Positions 42,495 through 53,937 of a stretch of 64,000 bases of DNA are shown here, in pieces. The DNA lies in contig NC_081555.1 in the NCBI RefSeq assembly GCF_963082655.1, positions 93,326,914 through 93,390,913 of the forward strand. Reading direction: 5' to 3'. Numbering within the stretch: position 1 is the stretch's first letter; every line of letters starts with the position of its first letter. The notes under the pieces were generated by a model. That model was not told where the DNA came from. It saw only the letters and a list, made by a program, of their open reading frames with translations, and ran no database searches. This DNA is from Stomoxys calcitrans (taxonomy: Eukaryota > Arthropoda > Insecta > Diptera > Muscidae). Made by a program: the position numbers and the translations under genes.

Positions 42495-42913
42495 TATATA
42501 TATATATCTTCTTTTAACTCACCTTGCAAGAATGCTGTTATTGCGTCCATCTGATAAATTTCCAGACCATATTTCACTGCCATGGCTATTAAAAATCGAA
42601 CTGATGTATATCGAACCACCGGGGAATACGTTTCTTCGTAGTCGATCCCTTGTACTTGGGTGAATCCCTTGGCCACCAATCTTGCTTTGTACTTGATATT
42701 GTTATCAGGTTCCCTTTTCTTCTTAAATATCCATTTTGTTTTAACAACATTTGCTCCAGGTGGTTTTTTGACACATGTCCAGGTGTTATTTTCTCTAAGT
42801 GACCCTAGCTCACTCTCAATCGCCTCAATCCACTTTTCTTTTTCACTGCCTTGGGTAGCCTCAGCAAAACTTTCGGGTTCTTCTGTGCTATCTAAATTTC
42901 TTGTTGCCAATGC
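42494..42913 (-). pseudogene. gag-pol: Copia pol: RT N-terminal part, between two frame breaks
   Basis: Second open segment. Reads WIEAIESELGSLRENNTWTC, TKWIFKKKREPDNNIKYKAR, LVAKGFTQVQGIDYEETYSP and MDAITAFLQGELKEDIY: the fingers and palm A of copia RT, with the first catalytic Asp in the DAITAFL block. The upstream break lies in an A8 run (42914-42921); the downstream break is a stop in an AT dinucleotide tract (42495-42507). Confidence 0.93.
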
Positions 42914-45239
42914 TTTTTTTTCCAGCTAGACGTTCGCTTCTACGAGGAATATCAACATTATAACCTTGAGTATTGACACTATCACCTTGAAGCTCTACAA
43001 TTTCATTTTTCTGGTCACAAGGTAATTGAAAGCTCTCCTCTAAGCTATTCTCCAAATCCCCCACTTCAGGTTCATTTTGTGGTGGAGACGATGAACATGA
43101 TTCAAAATCGCTCTGGTTGTCAGGAGTTTCTGTATCATCTGCCCCCACTTCAACCGCATACACAGGAACATCTTTCTTGTCTTCGTCAATGATACCAGAA
43201 TAATAAAAAGAGCTTTCATGGAAAATTACATCTCGACATACAAATACTTCTCTCCGCTTTGGGCTATAAACTCGATATCCTTTCGAAGTTGTACTGTATC
43301 CCACAAAAACGCACTTTTCGGACTTGGCATCCAACTTTTTACGTTTTTGCTTTGGGATATGTGCCATAGCTATGCAACCAAAAGTTTTTAAATAACTTAC
43401 ATTTGGGGTACGGCCGGTCCACATTTCTTCTGGAGTTTTTGGCAGGTTTTTTTGAGGTGATCTATTTATTATGTAGCTTGCACAATTAACAGCTTCGGCC
43501 CAAAAAAACTTCGGCATATTAGCATCACACATCATTGTCCGTGCTTTTTCTATCAAGTTGCGATTCATTCTCTCCGCGAGTCCATTTTGCTCCGGAGTAT
43601 ATGGAACTGCAGTTTGATGTATTATACCACATTTCTTCAACTCGACGGCCATTTCTTTATTGATGTACTCCGTTCCATTGTCTGTATGTATTATTTTAAT
43701 GGTAGCTTCCATCTGGTTTTCAACCTCAGCTTTATACTCACGGAAACAGTTTATGACTTCATTTTTACTTTTGATAAAATAGACCTTTACTCTGCGAGTG
43801 AAGTCATCAATGAACGTCACGAAGTAAAGACTGCCTCTGATGGATTTGACTTCCATTGGTCCACAAACGTCTGAGTGTATGACTTCTAAAACTTTAGATG
43901 CCCTTGACCCTTCTGTCGGAAAACTGCTGCGATGCTGCTTTCCTTCTGCACACGACGTACATGACGTCAAAGAACTTTCTGGAAACCGAACACCTTTTAC
44001 CAAGCCTTTTGAAAGCAGTTTCAAATTATCAGATCCCAGATGAGCATACCGACGATGCCATAAATCAATGGAATCTTCTTTTGCAATGAAGACAGCATTC
44101 TGGGAAGGTGTATCGAGTTTATACAAACCATTCGTTTGACTTCCAGTTGCAATGATTTCCTTCGACGAATTCAAAATACGACAACCCTTTTTATCGAAAA
44201 TTACGCTGTTGTTGTGTTCGACTATATTCTTAATTGACAATAAATTCATCTCCAACGATGGAACATAAAGAACTTCGTGCACGGTAACGATTTCATTACC
44301 TCTTGGAGTCGAAACAGTCATGGATATATTACCCTTTCCAACAGCTTTCATGGTTGCATTATTTGCAGTTTTTATCTCTCCAGAGAAATCACCAATCGTC
44401 TCGAAGCATTCCCGACTTGAAGTCATGTGGTTTGTAGCACCGCTATCTATGTACCACTCGTTGTTTAAGGACTTTGTGCCTAATGCAGCGAGCATAGAAC
44501 CGCCTTTATTGGGAGTTTTATCTTTGGCTTTTGATGGGCATTCTGATGCGTAATGGCCTTTACCATCACAATTAAAACATCGCGACTTACCCTTCTTATC
44601 TTGCTTGGAGAACTTTTTCTGACATTTTACGTTCTTTCCATCAATATTTCTGGTTTTCTTGGAGAACAAAGCACTATTTGAAGTTGATGGCTCAAATTTG
44701 ACATCTTGCAGAAGTTTCATTTTGACCCCATCGGCAGTTAACGGCTTCCCGGTACTTCCAATTGTCATTATCATGGGCTGATACTCGCTTGGCAATCCCT
44801 TCAGAAGTAAGCTTCCAATCCATTCATCGTTCACACTGAATCCTATATCATTTAATTTCTGGGCTGTTGAAATTACTTGATTGACGTAATCTTCCACCGA
44901 TGAACATTCCACCAATTGAATGGAGCACAATTTCTGCAACAGGCCAATTCGTCTATCCAATCCGCTATCTTGAAAAAAATTTTTGAGAGACTTCCAGACT
45001 TCCGCTGATGTGTTGCAATCTCGCACATGCACATATAATCTTTTGTCAATAGCTAGGATTATCTTGCATCTTGCCTTTTTATCCTTCTCAGCATCCAAAA
45101 CGGCATTGTCTCCTGAAGGTTCAATACAATTCCAAGAGTCCTCTAATTCCAATTGCGTTTTCATGGCAAAGCTCCATGTTGACCAATTTTCGGATCCAAC
45201 AAGCTTTTCCATCTGTTGTATTGTTCCAATCGAATTCAT
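42888..45239 (-). pseudogene. gag-pol: Copia gag, protease and integrase
   Basis: First open segment. The first ATG is at 45239 (MNSIGTIQQMEKLVGSENWS); the frame is open further upstream but without ATG. Gag with a CCHC knuckle (CFNCDGKGHYASEC, near 44575), aspartic protease WYIDSGATNHM (active Asp near 44446), integrase HHCC zinc site (LWHRRYAHLG...CTSC) and D-D-35-E core (HSDVCGP, HTDNGTEY, GLAERMNR), then a Ser/Glu-rich linker. All key residues are present. It ends at a stop just past an A8 run, where a one-base length change separates it from the RT frame. It would form virus-like particles and integrate the cDNA. Confidence 0.95.
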
Positions 45240-45294
45240 TGCACAAATTTCAGGACAAATTCCACGAGAAAAAACAATATTCAATTAACAGATT

Positions 45295-45312
45295 TTCTCT
45301 GGGCCCATAACC
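45295..45312 (-). other. Copia primer-binding site
   Basis: Element-strand GGTTATGGGCCCAG directly follows the 5' LTR. Copia elements use an internal piece of initiator tRNA-Met as primer, and Drosophila copia has this same GGTTATGGGCCCAG core. Confidence 0.88.
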
Positions 45313-45494
45313 TTTTAGCAGAGCAAAAATAAAATACGTCTTTTCAGTTGAACGATTTGATATAACAATGAAGAAAATATTTTATTGACATAAGTTTCAA
45401 AGACAAGAACAAACAAAAAAAAAATAATTTACAAAATCAAAGCCTACTTGTTTTGTTCGCACAAGTACATTTTCAAATGAGTACTTTTCTAACA
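45313..45494 (-). repeat. Copia 5' LTR
   Basis: 182 bp, no difference from 41129-41310 found by direct reading. It should hold the promoter. Confidence 0.95.
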
Positions 45495-45499
45495 AAAAC

Positions 45500-45608
45500 C
45501 ATATTCGTTTCTACTCCCCAATACCTTTTATTTGATACCTATATTGTCCCGATCGGTCCACTTTTGATTTTGGGTTGGTGTTTTGACATAAGGGGGAGGG
45601 ACCCTCCT
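45500..45608 (+). repeat. D-type repeat, right of the copia insertion
   Basis: CATATTCGTTTCTACTCCCC continues the unit cut at 41128; then ATAAGGGGGAGGGACC, after which subfamily B begins. Confidence 0.75.
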
Positions 45609-46320
45609 GATTTAGCTGTCATATAAACCGACCTTGGGTCTTGAATTCTTGAGCCTCTAGAGGGCGCAATTCTTATCCGATTGGAATGAAATTTTGCACG
45701 ACGTGTTTTGTTATGATATCCAACAACTGCGGCACGTATACTTTAAATCGGTCCATAACCTAATATAGCTGCCATATAAACCGACCTTGGGTCTTGACTT
45801 CTTGAGCCTCTAGAGGGCGCAATTCTTATCCGATTGAAATAAAATTTTGCACGGCATGTATGGTTCAAATCGGTTCATAACCTGATATAGCTGCCATATA
45901 AACCGATCTGGGATCTTGACTTCTTGAGCCTCTAGAGGTCGCAATTATTATCCGATTTGCCTGAAATTTTGTACGACGGATCCTCTCATGACCATCAATA
46001 TACGCGTTTATTATGATCTGAATCGGTCTATAGCCCGATACAGCTCCCATATAAATCGATCTCTCTATTTTACTTCTTGAGCCCCCAAAGGGCGCAATTC
46101 TTATTCGAATTGGCTGACATTTTGCACAGTTCTCCAAAATGTAGTTTAATTGTGGTCCAAACCGGACCATATCTTGATATCGCTCTAATAGCAGAGCAAA
46201 TCTTTTCTTATATCCTTTTTTGCCTAAGAAGAGATGTTGAGAAAAGAACACGACAAATGCGATCCATGGTGGAGGGTATATAAGATTCGGCCCGGCCGAA
46301 CTTAGCACGCTTTTACTTGT
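45609..46320 (-). mobile_element. Modular repeat B5, 5' end complete
   Basis: Minus strand. Units with GAGGGCGCAATTCTTATCCG; the 5' module reads, on the plus strand, CATGGTGGAGGGTATATAAG, ATTCGGCCCGGCCGAA (46285-46300), CTTAGCACGCTTTTACTTGT. The 3' module is missing. Followed by a T18-20 run. Confidence 0.8.
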
Positions 46321-46429
46321 ATTTTTTTTTTTTTTTTTTGCAGAGATATTCTGAATAATGAAAGACACTGCACCCATCCAGAAGTATATGTGACTTTCTA
46401 ATCCCAAGGAATTCAACAAAAACCTTTGC

Positions 46430-46800
46430 TCTCGTGCCCCTATTCAACTGGGCTAATTCCTATAAAAAAAAGGACCGGAGAAGTTCGGGACATCCCCAGC
46501 CCAAAGCAACCGGGAAGAAAAACTCCGCTTGGCCATCGAAGAAAGATCCGCCCGGTACACAGTCCGTCGCGTCGCCTATGCCACGTCGTCGTCCCACGCC
46601 ATCGACCTTCTGCAGAAGAAACGAATGACCAAAATCCGAAGAGTGCCATATCCCTGATACTACATCAGTCAGAAGGCAGACCTCAACGGCACGCTCTCTG
46701 CGTACAAGTGCACTCCTCCGTTGTATCGGGGATGGTCGACTTCCCCGAGAGGAGTTCTGCTGATCTGAAGGCATTAGAGATGATGTCGATGCGGGAACGG
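46430..46800 (+). other. GC-richer coding-like remnant, not identified
   Basis: Several overlapping open frames (plus 46426-46812, minus 46460-46774), Pro/Arg/Lys-rich. It precedes a LINE RNase H scrap and may be decayed LINE coding sequence; no motif settles this. Confidence 0.35.
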
Positions 46801-46804
46801 CGGC

Positions 46805-46945
46805 TCGATTAGAATGTCGCGATTTATGTGGACAGACGCCGAAAGCTTTGGCGTCGATCTATGTGAAATCGAAACTGATTAAAAGATGCAAAAAGCTTCT
46901 TTGAACCATGGAAAGGGCTGAGGCAGGGTTTTCAGGCCGAGGTCG
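46805..46945 (+). pseudogene. LINE RNase H scrap
   Basis: NVAIYVDRRRKLWRRSM followed in another frame by the VKSKLIKRCKKLL block; cf. RIYVDIMAALKAL at 36230. The flanking GGCC(T)GAGGTCGGAG is repeated at about 46939 and 46997. Confidence 0.6.
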
Positions 46946-47027
46946 GAGTTTGGTTTGAAGTTGAGCATGCTTGCCCTAACTTCAACTTTAATTCCGGCCT
47001 GAGGTCGGAGACAAAAAAAAACAAACA

Positions 47028-47345
47028 AGTAAAAACGTGTTAAGTTCGATCGGGCCGAATCTTATATACCCCTCACCATGGACCTCATTTGCCAGGTTCT
47101 TTGCCTGGTATTTGAGGCAAATAGAGAATAATGGATATGAATTGCTATGCTATTGGAGCTATATTAGGTTAAGAATCGATTCGGACTATACTCATTATGA
47201 AAAATTTCAGCCAAATCGAATAAATATTGGGCCCTATAGGAGCTCAAAACGTAAAATCGGGAGATGGGTTTATATGAGCTAATGGACCGATTCAGGCCAT
47301 ATTTGGCACCTACAACAGACGTTCAAGAACTATAATTGGGAGATC
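47028..47345 (+). mobile_element. Modular repeat, 5' part (B/E type)
   Basis: AACAAGTAAAAACGTGTTAA, a damaged hairpin TTCGATCGGGCCGAA, TATACCCCTCACCATGGACC and GCCAGGTTCTTTGCCTGG, then one unit. Truncated near 47345. Confidence 0.75.
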
Positions 47346-47507
47346 GGGTTATATATTTTTAGGTGCATTGGTGGCGGTCTCTTTCCAAGGACTACATTTA
47401 CGCGGTAGCTTTCCAACGCCACTGCCGCCGTGTCGGCATGAATTTTGTTTAGCCCCGCTTGATACGTCAAAGAACACGCAGCTTCTGTTTCTAAATCCAT
47501 TCCATGG
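47346..47507 (-). other. Short coding-like remnant, unidentified
   Basis: Minus-strand open frame LETEAACSLTYQAGLNKIHA and AAVALESYRVNVVLGKRPPP, lying between two modular repeats. It has the look of protein-coding sequence from an element but I do not recognise the family. Confidence 0.3.
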
Positions 47508-48640
47508 GAGTATAGGCATCTAGTCATTCAGTTTGTATCACCTCGAAATATTGATCTAAGACCCCATAAAATACATAGATTCTGGATCGTCTCGACATTC
47601 TGAGTCGTTCTAGCCGATCGAACGCGTGAAGCTTGCCGCTTGAAATTTTGCACATATACCTAATACTGATGTAGGTCGTTGGGGATTGGAAATGGGCCAT
47701 ATCGGTTCAGATTAAGATGTAGCTCACATATAGACCGATCTCCCGATTTGACTTCTTGAGCCCTTACAAGCCGCAGTTTTTGTCAGAGTTGGTTGAAATT
47801 TTGCATGCGGTGTTCTGATAAGGCTTCCAACAACTGTACAAAGTACGGTCTGGATTGGTCTATAACCTTATATAGCTCCCATATAAACCGATTTCCCGAT
47901 TTGACTTCTTGGGGCATTACAAGCCGCAGTTTTTGTCTTATTTGGCTGAAATTTTGCATGCCATGGTCTGTTGAGACTTCCAACAACTTTGCATAGTACG
48001 GTTCAAATAGGTCTAAACCCTGATATAGCTCCCATATAAACCGATTTCCCGATTTGACATCTTAACCCGCTGGAAGCAGCACTATTTGTCCGATTCAGCT
48101 AAAATTTTGCACTTAGGGTTTTGCTATGATTTCCAACAACTTTGCATAGTACGGTCCGAATCGGTCTATAGCCTGTTATAGCTCCCATATAAACCGATCT
48201 CCCGATTTGACTTCTTGAGCCCTTACAAGCCGCAATTTTTTTCCGAATTGGCTCTAATTTAGCATGTGACTTCCAAAAACTGCTTTTGGAACGATGAGAA
48301 TCGGAGTATAACCTGATATAGCTCCCGTGTAAACGGTTCACCGGTTGCGTTGGCTAGGGCATGTTGTCAGAATGGATGAAGAAGCTCCAGCAAAGAAGTC
48401 TTTCGAAGGCAAACACTGTGGTACACGCAAACCTGGAAGACCAAAAGCCCGATGGAAAGATCAAATTGTGGGAGACACCTCGAAACTTGGTGTCAGAGAT
48501 TTTAGAATGAGCGCAGAAGATCGAGGCGCTTGGAAGGCTATTCTACGTTCGGGTATTCTTGTTCGGTTCCCAGAACCTTTAATTTTTGCTGGTTTGACAG
48601 AAGTTTGGTATGTAGCATAGAATTATGCATATCAATGAGT
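47508..48640 (-). mobile_element. Modular repeat E2 with an RTE fragment inserted
   Basis: 3' part from CACCTCGAAATATTGATC (plus-strand text), units with CCCGATTTGACTTCTTGAGC and CCATATAAACCGAT, interrupted at 48336-48556, then GTTCGGTTCCCAGAACCTTT, as in E1 at 25120. Confidence 0.7.
48336..48556 (+). pseudogene. RTE-type LINE 3' coding end
   Basis: RWLGHVVRMDEEAPAKKSFE, then RKPGRPKARWKDQI and RDFRMSAEDRGAWKAILR are the conserved C-terminal end of RTE-group ORF2. Intact frame over about 70 codons, but isolated within repeat E2. Confidence 0.85.
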
Positions 48641-48888
48641 GCAGTCCGATTCAAGTTTAAGCTCAATGATAAGGGGCCTTCTTTTTATAGCCGTATGCGA
48701 ACGGCGTGCCGAAGTGCTACACCTCTTTGGAGAGAAGATTTATATGGCATAGTACCTCACATATGTTGCCAGCATTAGGAGGGGAAACCCACCGCTGAAA
48801 ATTTTCACTGATGGTCTCGCCAGGATTCGAACCCAGGCATTCAGCGTCATAGGCGGACATGCTAACCTCCGCGCTACGGTGGCCTCCA
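48627..48888 (-). mobile_element. SINE, minus-strand copy
   Basis: The reverse complement has GGAGGCCACCGTAGCGCGGAG (A-box area), B-box GGTTCGAATCCTGGCGAG, GGTTTCCCCTCC, AAGAGGTGTAGC and the CTTAAACTTGAATCGG tail. Near full length. Confidence 0.88.
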
Positions 48889-49910
48889 AATGCTATTATA
48901 TAACAATTTTAATTTGTGCATTTAACACATACAACCTTTTTACCATTCAAATTTTCTTACAAATGTTTTATTTAGTCAATACCATGATTGATGGGTAAAA
49001 TTTAAGTAAATTTTATTTCAGTGTACCCCGTTTAGTTACTCTCCACTTTCACATTTTAGTTATTGTGGTGGTACTTTCTTCTTAGCAATTATCAAATTTT
49101 CCGAACTGGAATTCTATACCAATACCTTTACTTACCCAATATATTCCACAAGATTTTGTCAATTTTGTTGAAACTCTTTAGCACAAGCATGGGTAATGAG
49201 ACTGAATGTCCTGTGGCCTACTCTCTTTATCCCTGAACTATTCCAATAGCCATGCCAGCGTTAAATTTAAGTTTGCAAATATTTGAGTGTATGTAAATTT
49301 GTACCTCATACTGTTTGTACTCAGCCATATCTCTATATACTCTGTCTGTCTGTCTACTTAAGCCAACGATTTTGTTCAAACTCCCTACTCCTTCTCCCAT
49401 GCTCTCCTCCTTGGAGCTCATACAAGTTAGTGTTAATAAATGATGTTTGTGGCCCAAGGTCTACCGCAATATATGTAGGTATGCTCGGACAGAAAATCCT
49501 TCCACACTGATGTGCAGGAGGTGTTTTTCGTTATTGCATAATTTATGGCCAGCTTTAGAAAATTCTCATTAAAAATTCCTCACAAATGTTGCCGCTCAAC
49601 GTCACATCACCGGACATGAGAGGTGAGAGAAATTTAGATATATTGCAAGAATTAATATGTTAAGGTTTTTTGGCCACATCATGGCAATGATGAATTTGGT
49701 TTTTGGCAATTCCTTTTGAGGCTGTGGCAAAGGAAATCTTTAGACCTCAATGATTATATACAAAGGATGGGGATTTTAAGCAACATTTCAATGGAAAAGG
49801 TTTTGTTTAATTGAATAAAATAAATATTGTGGGAAATGAATATTTTTTAGTATCATCCTAAAAAAATTATGTTTTAAATATTATTTTAATATCAAAAAAG
49901 TGCCAAGTAA
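48889..49910. other. Unique AT-rich stretch, no gene recognised
   Basis: About 1 kb without shared repeats. A minus-strand 76-codon ORF (49227-49457) has no recognisable features. Confidence 0.5.
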
Positions 49911-50981
49911 CGGTTGGGATTGTAAATGGGCCAAATCGGTCCATGTTTTGATATAGCTGCCATATAAACCGATCTTGGGTTTTGAGTTCTTGAGCCTCTA
50001 GAGGGCGCAATTCTTGTCCGATTTGAAATTTTGCACACAGTGTTTTGATGTCACTTCCAGCAACTGTGCGAAATATGGTCCAAATCGGTCCATAACCTGA
50101 TATAGCTGCCATATCAACCGATCTTGGGTCTTGACTTCTTGAGACTCTAGAGGGCGCAATTCTCATCCAATTTGACTGAAATTTTGCACGTAGTGTTCCA
50201 ACAACTGTGTGAAGTATGGATCAAATAGCTGCTATATAAACCGATCTTAGGTCTTGACATCTTGAGCTTTTAGAAGGCGCAATTCCTATCCGATTTGGCT
50301 GTAATTTTGAACCGTGCTGTTTTGGAATCACTTCCAACATTTATGCGAAGTATGGTCCAAATTGGTCCATACCCTGATATAGCTGCCATATAAACCGATC
50401 TGGGATATTGAGTTCTTGAGCCTCTAGAGAGCGCAATTCTCATCCGATTTGGCTCAGATTTTGTACAACGGCTTTTCCCATGGCCTTCAACATACGTGTG
50501 CAATATGGTCTGAATCGATCTATAGCTTGAAACAGCTCCCATATGTAAACCAATCTCCCGATTTTGCTTCTTGAGTCCCGATTTGGACTATAACTTAATA
50601 TATTGGATTGCCCAAAAAGTAATTGCGGATTTTTCATATAGTCGGCGTTGAAAAATTTTTTCACAGCTTGGGACTCTGTAATTGCATTCTTTCCTCTGTC
50701 AGTTATCAGCTGTTACTTTAAGCTTGCTTTAGAAAAAAAGTGTAAAAAAAGTATATTTGATTAAAGTTCATTCTAAGTTTTATTAAAAATGCATTTACTT
50801 TCTTTTAAAAAATCCGCAATTACTTTTTGGGCAACCCAATAGCTTCACCTCCTCCTCCGTCCATGTTCATTATTCTTTGCTTGCCTAAAAAGAGATACTG
50901 CGCAAAGAACTCGACAGATGCGATCCATGGTTGAGGGTATATAAGATTCGGCCCGGCCGAACTTAGCACGCTTTTACTTGT
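49911..50981 (-). mobile_element. Modular repeat B6 with a nested MITE, 5' end complete
   Basis: Units with TCTAGAGGGCGCAATTCT; 5' module at 50930-50981 (ATTCGGCCCGGCCGAA, CTTAGCACGCTTTTACTTGT). The MITE at 50603-50839 interrupts it. Confidence 0.8.
50603..50839 (-). mobile_element. Mariner-like MITE, copy 3
   Basis: 237 bp between TA dinucleotides (50601-50602, 50840-50841). The left repeat has GGGTT changed to GGATT. Confidence 0.95.
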
Positions 50982-50999
50982 CGTCGTTACTACAGAAAG

Positions 51000-52925
51000 A
51001 AGCAGACTATCTGGCGCCCCACTTGGCCAACATTTTCACAACATGCATAGGACTTGCATATTCTCCAAAAGCTTGGCAGGAGGCAAGGGTGGAATTTATA
51101 CCCTAGCCCTGCAAGGCAAGTTATGCGATACCAAAGGCCTACAGACCAATAGGCCTTACGTTCTTTCTACTCAAAACCCTGGAACGTATTGTGGACACCA
51201 TGATAAAGTGTAGGACATCCAGCGAACTGCTCAAATACAAACCGCATGCCCATGTCAAGGGAAGGTCGAAACAGTCTGCCCTGCACGAGGTTGTGCATAA
51301 AACAGAAGAATCCTTCGATGCCAAGACATACACCCTGGCATTGACATCTAGGGGGCTTTAAACAATGTGCGACCCGATACATAGATCCATCCTTAGACCA
51401 GTACCGGGTGGACTCGGTCCTTACAGACTGGATATACCATATTCTAAGGAACATGTGGACAAATTGTGTGTTCCATGACATACATACAAGGCACGCCATA
51501 GGGCGGCATTTTATCGCCACTCCTATGGGTGGCCACCATAAATGACCTATTACGGATGATGACTGAGGAGGGATTTGAGCTCGTCTGCTATGCATACAAT
51601 GTTGTAATACTTCTAAGGGGTAAGGATCCGAACGAGCTATGCAGAAGGGCCGAAAGGGTCTTACATATGGAATATGACTGCGCTAGACCCAGAGGTCTCA
51701 ATGTTAACCCATAGAAGACTGAAATATGCCTGTTCGAGAGGAAGACGGAGGTGGGCCAATTTAACGCACCACGTTTCCTCAATAAGACAATTTCGACATC
51801 TGACAAGGTTAAATACATAGGTGTAATCTAGGACAGGAAACTGAATTGGAAGTGTCACATTCAGGAGTGTACTGAGAAGGCTCACAGATGTTAGCCACTA
51901 TGTACAAAGGCCGTAAGCTCAAAATGAGGCCTGAATTCGAGGATAGTTCACTGGCTCTACAGGAGTTTGATTAGACCAATACTTAGTTACGCCTCAGTAG
52001 TTAGATGGACTGCTATGGAGAAAAAGTGCAACATAAGGACCATACAAAAGGTTCAGAGATCATATTGTCTTGGCATAGGCGAAACGATGAAGACCACGCC
52101 CACTAGGGCACTGGAGACAATTCTAGATATCCGTCCCATTGACATACAGACTAAATGTGGGCTGCCACTGTGCGACTATGAGACTTATGGGAGAATGAAT
52201 TGAGAATGGGTGCAGCTCATGACATCGCGGTATAATCGAGGCGACGATAGGAAACCTGAAAGGAAGGGAAGAGGTCTATTGGGTTGCCCAAAAAGTAATT
52301 GCGGATTTTTCATGTAGTCGGCGTTGACAAATTTTTTCACAGCTTTGTGACTCTGTAATTGCATTCTATCTTCTGTCAGTTATCAGCTGTTACTTTTTGC
52401 TTGCTTTAGAAAAAAAGTGTAAAAAATATATTTGATTAAAGTTCATTCGAAGTTTTATTAAAAATGCATTTACTTTCTTTTAAAAAATCCGCAATTACTT
52501 TTTGGGCAACCCAATTGTATGGCCGTCTGGAAGATCATGTTACACGGATGCATCAAAGCTAGGAGGCAGAGTGTGACTGGGGGTCTACATTGAGAACCCA
52601 GGGACTGAGATCTGTTTTAGACTGCCTGACCATAATACGGTCCTGCAGGCGGATATCCTGGAGATCACGGAATGCGTGAAGTGTTGTGGTGCTAACGCGA
52701 GGACGTCGAGTGTGAACATCTTTAAAGACAGTAAAATTGCCATAAGAGCAATAACAACCAGGATGGTAAGGTCACGAGCAGTCTTCTCAGAACGGAGTAA
52801 GAAGTTTCATTCCTTCTTACTTAGTTATGGCCCGATATGGACAGATGATTTGGCTGTGAAAACCAGAGGGCTGTCGTTGATAAACTTGGTTAACCCGAAG
52901 CCTTTCGGGTCGACGCAGTTCAAGT
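51000..52925 (+). pseudogene. LINE lineage alpha RT to RNase H, decayed, with a MITE
   Basis: Blocks: YRPIGLTFFLLKTLERIVDT (51145-51200), a decayed palm A, PMGGHHK, VCYAYNVVILLRGKDPNELC (YADD changed to YAYN, 51584-51640), ARPRGLNVNP, DKVKYIGVI, YRSLIRPILSYASVVRWTAM, VQRSYCLGIGETMKTTPTRA and LETILDIRPIDIQTK. After the MITE: RNase H start CYTDASKLGGR-like (52530-52570) and the end LINLVNPKPFGSTQ. Many stops. Confidence 0.8.
52279..52514 (-). mobile_element. Mariner-like MITE, copy 4
   Basis: 236 bp; TA on the left (52277-52278), TT on the right. Inserted in the LINE between the RT C-terminus and RNase H. Confidence 0.95.
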
Positions 52926-53690
52926 AAAAAGCGTCGCCATAACGAATTTCTTGTATGATTATTAATATTTCTATAATAGACCAAAAATGTTTTATGCAAT
53001 TCACGGTTGAATTTTTTTGATATTTAAAGACAAATTAATTATTGCCAATGGTGGCAGTGCTTTTTAAATGTCTCCACGATCTTTTTTTTTTATATCCAAA
53101 AAGAAGGATGAAATAAATTTGTCTAGACTTCGCCAAGTTGGCATGTCCTTCTTAGCACCACCATATCATTTTTCTCTCTCTCTCTCTCTGTTTCTTTGGC
53201 CTTTTGACATGTTGTATCGCTTAAACCAGCAAGCCGTTTAAATTGTCTATTTGGTGTGCATGAATAATGGCAAGCCATTTGTAAATATTATTACAAGTCC
53301 CTATTGACAGTGGTTGCATTTTGGGGGTTTGTGGCCATGATCTTTCCTTGTGGCTCATAATTCTAGACATTTATGGAGTCATTAGCGCAAAGCAGCAAAC
53401 CCACAGTGATGAAGAAAAATGTTTGGGCTATAAATTACAAATTTATGGAAGAAATACCAAGAATTTGCCGCATTGTTCATTAAATTAAGTTTTATAATAA
53501 AATTTCTAAGAAAGTGGTTGCAATGGCAATAAAATTTAATTTTCCAAAGTTTTTTGCAATAAATTCGTTAGGATTACCAAATCTTGAACCAAAATTTTTC
53601 AATTAATTCCAATTAAAAAGTGCAAATTTCTACCGGGCCGAACATGAGGTACCGACCAACTAGGAATGCTCAAAATGAACACAAACTAAC
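52926..53690. other. Unique AT-rich stretch, no gene
   Basis: Contains a CT microsatellite at 53173-53191 and T-runs. No coding feature recognised. Confidence 0.5.
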
Positions 53691-53937
53691 TTAGTTTATG
53701 CTTGCACATAGCAGATGTTCTATGGTCTCTTCTTATTCGTGCCCCAACTGCCTCTACAGAAGTCGTTACTTGCATCCTTCATTCTGTCAGCAAGTTATCC
53801 GTTCAGAAAGTGACCTGTCATGACGGACACAGTGACTTAGATGTCTGTTCCATCCATTGGCTGCCAAGCGGTAGACCTTTTCAAGTCTACATTATGCAAC
53901 ATAATTTTGGAATGTTCATAACTCCAACATTGTGACA

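Larger units (their letters stand above)
41129..45494 (-). mobile_element. Copia (Ty1/copia) LTR retrotransposon, complete, 4,366 bp
   Basis: Two 182-bp LTRs identical by eye, target duplication AAAAC (41124-41128 and 45495-45499), tRNA primer site, polypurine tract and a full gag-protease-integrase-RT-RNase H order on the minus strand. Two frame breaks interrupt the polyprotein. It inserted into a D-type repeat that reads continuously when the element is removed. Confidence 0.97.

Noticed and set aside
45239..45284. Upstream extension of copia Gag to 45284
   Set aside because: The codon at 45284 is TTG; the first ATG is at 45239, which matches the expected Gag N-terminus, and the extension runs nearly into the primer-binding site.
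46460..46774. Overlapping ORFs on both strands as host genes
   Set aside because: Proline/arginine-rich frames on both strands come from a GC-richer decayed element region next to a LINE RNase H scrap; no domain or start context supports a gene.
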